From Mycolicibacterium litorale (GTDB lineage: Bacteria; Actinomycetota; Actinomycetes; Mycobacteriales; Mycobacteriaceae): 64,000 bases of DNA. Below are positions 61,470-64,000 of the stretch, piece after piece (positions within the stretch are counted from its first letter, which is position 1; every line of letters starts with the position of its first letter). The translations under genes were made by a program, and so were the position numbers. The notes beneath the pieces were generated by a model. That model was not told the DNA's origin and made no database searches. It was given only the letters and a program-made list of their open reading frames with translations. The stretch is taken from the NCBI GenBank assembly GCA_002007745.1, contig CP019882.1, positions 2,666,001 through 2,730,000 on the forward strand, in the 5' to 3' direction.

Positions 61470-62957
61470 TCAGGACTGCATCTGCCCCAAGGTCACCTGC
61501 ACGGTGTGTGAGGAACCCGAAGGGTCGTCGTAGGTGAGCGTCACGTTGTCACCCGGCGCCTTGGAATGTATCGCGGCGACAAGGGCTTCCGGGCCGTCGA
61601 TCACCTGGCTGTCCACCTTGGTGATGACCGCACCCTTCGGCAGGCCCGCAGTCGCGGCTGGACTGCCGTCCGCCACGCCGGACACCGTTGCGCCCTGCGC
61701 GCTGTCGTCGGAGCTGAGCTGCACCCCGAGCGAGGCGTGTTGCACAGTACCTGTCGAAACCAGTTCATCGGCAATGCGTTTCGCCTGATCCACCGGGATG
61801 GCGAAGCCAAGGCCGATCGATCCGGCCTGCGCCCCTGGCGAATCTTGGCCGCCGCCAAGGGAGGCGATAGCGGAGTTGACACCGATGAGATCACCGTTCA
61901 TGTCGACCAACGCGCCTCCGGAGTTTCCGGGGTTGATCGCGGCGTCGGTCTGGATGGCGCTCATCACCGAATGCTGACCGGTCTGCTCGTCACCGGTGGC
62001 GACGGGCCGGTCCAATGCGCTGATGATGCCGGTCGTCACGGTGCCCTGTAGCCCCAGCGGCGACCCGACCGCGACCACGTTCTGCCCCACCTTCAGATCC
62101 TTCGAGGAGCCGATGGTGATCGGAGTGAGCCCGGAAACGTTCTGGGCTCGCACCACTGCGATGTCGTCGGCAGGATCGGTACCGACCACGGTAAATGGAA
62201 CAGTGCGCCCGTCGGAGAACGTCACGGTGGCATCGACACCGCCGCCCGAGCGGCCCGAAGGCCTTGCGCTCTGCCCGTCGGGTTCGTCCTGGCCGTCACC
62301 GGGCAGCTGCCCGCCGGGGAACAGGCCGCGCGGCAGGCCCGGAATCTGCCCGTCGGGCGCGGCTTCGGCCGCCATCGGGCCCTGGCCGGCCCCAGCCTGC
62401 GCAGCAGCGGCCACCACATGGTTGTTGGTCAGAATCAATCCGTCGGAACTCAGCACGATCCCCGAGCCCTCTTCGCGCTGCTGACCGCTGCTGATCTGCA
62501 ACTTCACCACGCTTGGCAGCACCTTGGCCGACACCTGCTCGACCGAGCCCGCCGGCGCCGCGCTGGCGGCCTGGCCGGCCACCGGCGCCGCATGCGGGGC
62601 CTGGGCTGCGGCCGCGATCAGCGAGTTGGGCGTCGGGCGTCCGGAATGATCGACAACAGCGACCGCTCCGGCGGCGCCGGCCACCATGGCGACGGCAGCC
62701 GTGCCGCAGACCAGCACTCCGACCCGAGAGATCTTCCGCTGCCGCGTCTTTTGCTGCGGGGCGGGCGCCCTGCGCCGGTCATTCGCTAACGGCGGTGGGG
62801 TGTAGGACTGGGCGTATATCCGGGTGGTCTGTGCGTCACCGTAATCATTCTGATATCCGCCGTGCTCCCATGGGTTCGAGTTAGACTGATCCACAGGTTG
62901 TTTCGGCTGCCACTGGTGATGGCTTCCCTGCGGCGAGTTCCCTGGCCTGTAGTTCAT
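61470..62957 (-). CDS. pepD: PepD-like HtrA serine protease with PDZ domain
   Basis: 495 residues. A Gln/Pro-rich cytoplasmic N-terminus precedes one membrane anchor (VGVLVCGTAAVAMVAGAAGA). The protease domain has GSGIVLSSDGLILTNNHVVA (His), DPADDIAVVRAQ (Asp) and TDAAINPGNSGGALVDMNGD (Ser). The C-terminal PDZ is ASLGVQLSSDDSAQGATVSG and beyond. This is very close in layout to M. tuberculosis PepD (Rv0983). Unusual is a Gly/Pro/Asp-rich insertion of about 50 residues directly after the catalytic His. PepD is an extracytoplasmic stress protease; the mprAB genes that precede it in M. tuberculosis are absent here, so it may be a paralogue. Confidence 0.85.
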   Translation of the reverse strand: MNYRPGNSPQGSHHQWQPKQPVDQSNSNPWEHGGYQNDYGDAQTTRIYAQSYTPPPLANDRRRAPAPQQKTRQRKISRVGVLVCGTAAVAMVAGAAGAVAVVDHSGRPTPNSLIAAAAQAPHAAPVAGQAASAAPAGSVEQVSAKVLPSVVKLQISSGQQREEGSGIVLSSDGLILTNNHVVAAAAQAGAGQGPMAAEAAPDGQIPGLPRGLFPGGQLPGDGQDEPDGQSARPSGRSGGGVDATVTFSDGRTVPFTVVGTDPADDIAVVRAQNVSGLTPITIGSSKDLKVGQNVVAVGSPLGLQGTVTTGIISALDRPVATGDEQTGQHSVMSAIQTDAAINPGNSGGALVDMNGDLIGVNSAIASLGGGQDSPGAQAGSIGLGFAIPVDQAKRIADELVSTGTVQHASLGVQLSSDDSAQGATVSGVADGSPAATAGLPKGAVITKVDSQVIDGPEALVAAIHSKAPGDNVTLTYDDPSGSSHTVQVTLGQMQS

Positions 62958-63133
62958 CGCGCTCGGCTTCTCTTTCTCCTGGCAAAAGCGTCGGTGCGCC
63001 CCTCGGCGCCTGAAAGCAGCTTGCCTGTGACTACTGAAGCTTTGCTGAGAATGAGTTCAGCGCTGCCCAAGACTTTTTCGTGCGGTGAAGCTCCATCGGC
63101 TGCTGCCGGGATCGGCGTCACACTGCTGTTAGC

Positions 63134-63769
63134 GTGGCGATCGTGAATTTCTCTCGTGTGTCTTCCGCCGCGGTTCTGGGCGCCTGCGCCGCCTCCTTTG
63201 CCCTGACGCTGACGGCCTGCAGTTCCGACTCCGGCGCCCCGGCCGCCAGCACGGCCTCGACCGCCGACGTGACCGCATCGCCGGTGACCGAGGCAGCCGG
63301 CCCGGATGGCGGGTGCCCGACGGCGGCACCGGCGAACGCCGGCACTCCGGAGTGGACGCTGCCGGGCGCGACGGGCACCGTCGCAGTGACCGGATCCACC
63401 GATACCGCGGCGCCGGTGGTCAAAGTGAGCGCACCGTTCAGCGTGGCTGAGACCCAGGTGCACACGTTGCAGGCCGGCACCGGTCCGGTTGTCGCTCCGA
63501 CGGCCACCGTCTCGGTCTGCTACATGGGAGTGAACGGGCGCGACGGCTCTGTCTTCGACAGCAGCTATGAACGCGGCGAGCCCGCCGAGTTCTCTCTCGA
63601 CGGCGTCGTACCGGGTTTCCAGAAGGCCATCGCCGGACAGAAGGTCGGATCGACGGTCGCGGTCGCCATGGTGCCCGCCGACGGCTACCCACAGGGTCAA
63701 CCCGCCGCGGGCATTCAGCCCGGTGACACGTTGGTCTTCGCGATCAAGATTCTCAGCGCTTCCAGCTGA
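63134..63769 (+). CDS. FKBP-type peptidyl-prolyl isomerase lipoprotein
   Basis: 211 residues from GTG 63134; GTG 63143 is also possible. Lipoprotein signal with lipobox LTAC (AASFALTLTACSSDSGAPAA). The FKBP domain is C-terminal: VSVCYMGVNGRDGSVFDSSY, EFSLDGVVPGFQKAIAGQKV, AMVPADGYPQGQPAAGIQPG and DTLVFAIKIL. It should assist folding of exported proteins at the membrane surface. Next to a PepD-like chaperone-protease, consistent with envelope protein quality control. Confidence 0.9.
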   Translation: MAIVNFSRVSSAAVLGACAASFALTLTACSSDSGAPAASTASTADVTASPVTEAAGPDGGCPTAAPANAGTPEWTLPGATGTVAVTGSTDTAAPVVKVSAPFSVAETQVHTLQAGTGPVVAPTATVSVCYMGVNGRDGSVFDSSYERGEPAEFSLDGVVPGFQKAIAGQKVGSTVAVAMVPADGYPQGQPAAGIQPGDTLVFAIKILSASS

Positions 63770-63772
63770 CCA

Positions 63773-64000
63773 TCAGCACTGCAAGTCTGCGGGCGGCTGG
63801 ACGCCGTCGACGAAGAAGGCGGTCAGTGCCGAGTCGACGCAGGGCACCCCGCTGAAAGCGACCGTGTGCTGAGCACCCCGGTAGGTGATCAGCGGGGCCC
63901 CCAGCGCCGCGGCGACCTCCACCCCGACCTGGTAGGGCGTGGCCGGATCCCCCGTGGTCGATACGACGACCATCTTTCCGGGCCCCGGTGAGGTCACCGG
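63773..64000 (-). CDS. Alpha/beta hydrolase, TAP C-terminal domain (partial)
   Basis: The visible C-terminus reads MVVVSTTGDPATPYQVGVEV, then LITYRGAQHTVAFSGVPCVD and ends PPADLQC. The catalytic Asp (GDPATPY) and His (QHT) of the TAP-like domain (PF08386) are present, as in the exported mycobacterial hydrolases/proteases such as Hip1-type and Rv2672-like proteins. The nucleophile part lies beyond the window edge. It converges on the FKBP gene with three bases between. Confidence 0.85.
   Translation of the reverse strand, partial: PVTSPGPGKMVVVSTTGDPATPYQVGVEVAAALGAPLITYRGAQHTVAFSGVPCVDSALTAFFVDGVQPPADLQC

Noticed and set aside
1..64000. CRISPR arrays, tRNA or rRNA genes, phage genes, large direct repeats
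   Set aside because: None recognised on reading; absence is by eye only, and short or degenerate copies could be missed.

Overview
The window reads as chromosome of a mycobacterium, most likely a fast-growing environmental species (Mycolicibacterium type). The evidence is high G+C, frequent GTG/TTG starts, three LLM-class F420-type oxidoreductases, a mycofactocin-type SDR, an F420-type split-barrel protein, a cutinase, a PepD-like HtrA protease and a GAP/SfLAP-family membrane protein. It is mostly accessory catabolic and regulatory gene content. I saw no tRNA, rRNA, CRISPR array or prophage.

Layout. 0.5-7.1 kb: a TetR-controlled module (SDR, TetR, NTF2-like protein, sulfotransferase, DUF1214-like protein, two SDRs) with three copies of an operator CATAC-N6-GTATG. 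7.2-14.8 kb: single oxidoreductases (LLM, SDR, aldo-keto reductase, F420-reductase-like), YaeQ, an epoxide-hydrolase-like gene, and MmyB-type and LysR regulators. 15.0-19.6 kb: an arylsulfatase, a TetR repressor, a GAP/SfLAP membrane protein and an HSL-type esterase; the same TAATGA...CATTA operator lies before the sulfatase and in the TetR/GAP divergent promoter. 19.6-25.5 kb: an amine or polyamine catabolic set (APC permease, HTH-cupin regulator, SMP-30 lactonase, FAD amine oxidase, aldehyde dehydrogenase). 25.6-29.6 kb: small membrane protein, LLM enzyme, autoregulated MarR, large secreted alpha/beta hydrolase. 29.7-40.7 kb: two carbohydrate operons around a LysR gene: hyi-garR-transketolase leftward; permease, mutarotase-like, aldose dehydrogenase, lactonase-like and PLP aminotransferase rightward.

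40.8-51.8 kb is a mosaic: LLM enzyme, EHN-type epoxide hydrolase, F420/PPOX protein, two more MmyB regulators, SDRs, a DUF1906 protein, a 33-residue zinc ribbon, a DCC protein, a HAD phosphatase, TetR and an HD-domain gene whose stop codon carries an IS481-family insertion (51759-52852). 53.0-55.5 kb holds an EamA transporter, a cutinase and a decayed metallo-beta-lactamase gene. 55.5-60.2 kb holds darcynin and a 1367-residue patatin-like membrane protein of visibly lower G+C. 60.6-64 kb is envelope related: NlpC/P60, PepD-like protease, FKBP lipoprotein and the end of a TAP-type hydrolase.

Quality note. Eight otherwise intact genes are each broken by a one-base loss in or beside a short G or C run (12708, 20270, 37138, 45354, 45871, 51448, 54330, 61052). 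In every case adding one base restores a full-length protein. This pattern points to homopolymer under-calling in the assembly rather than eight real pseudogenes.
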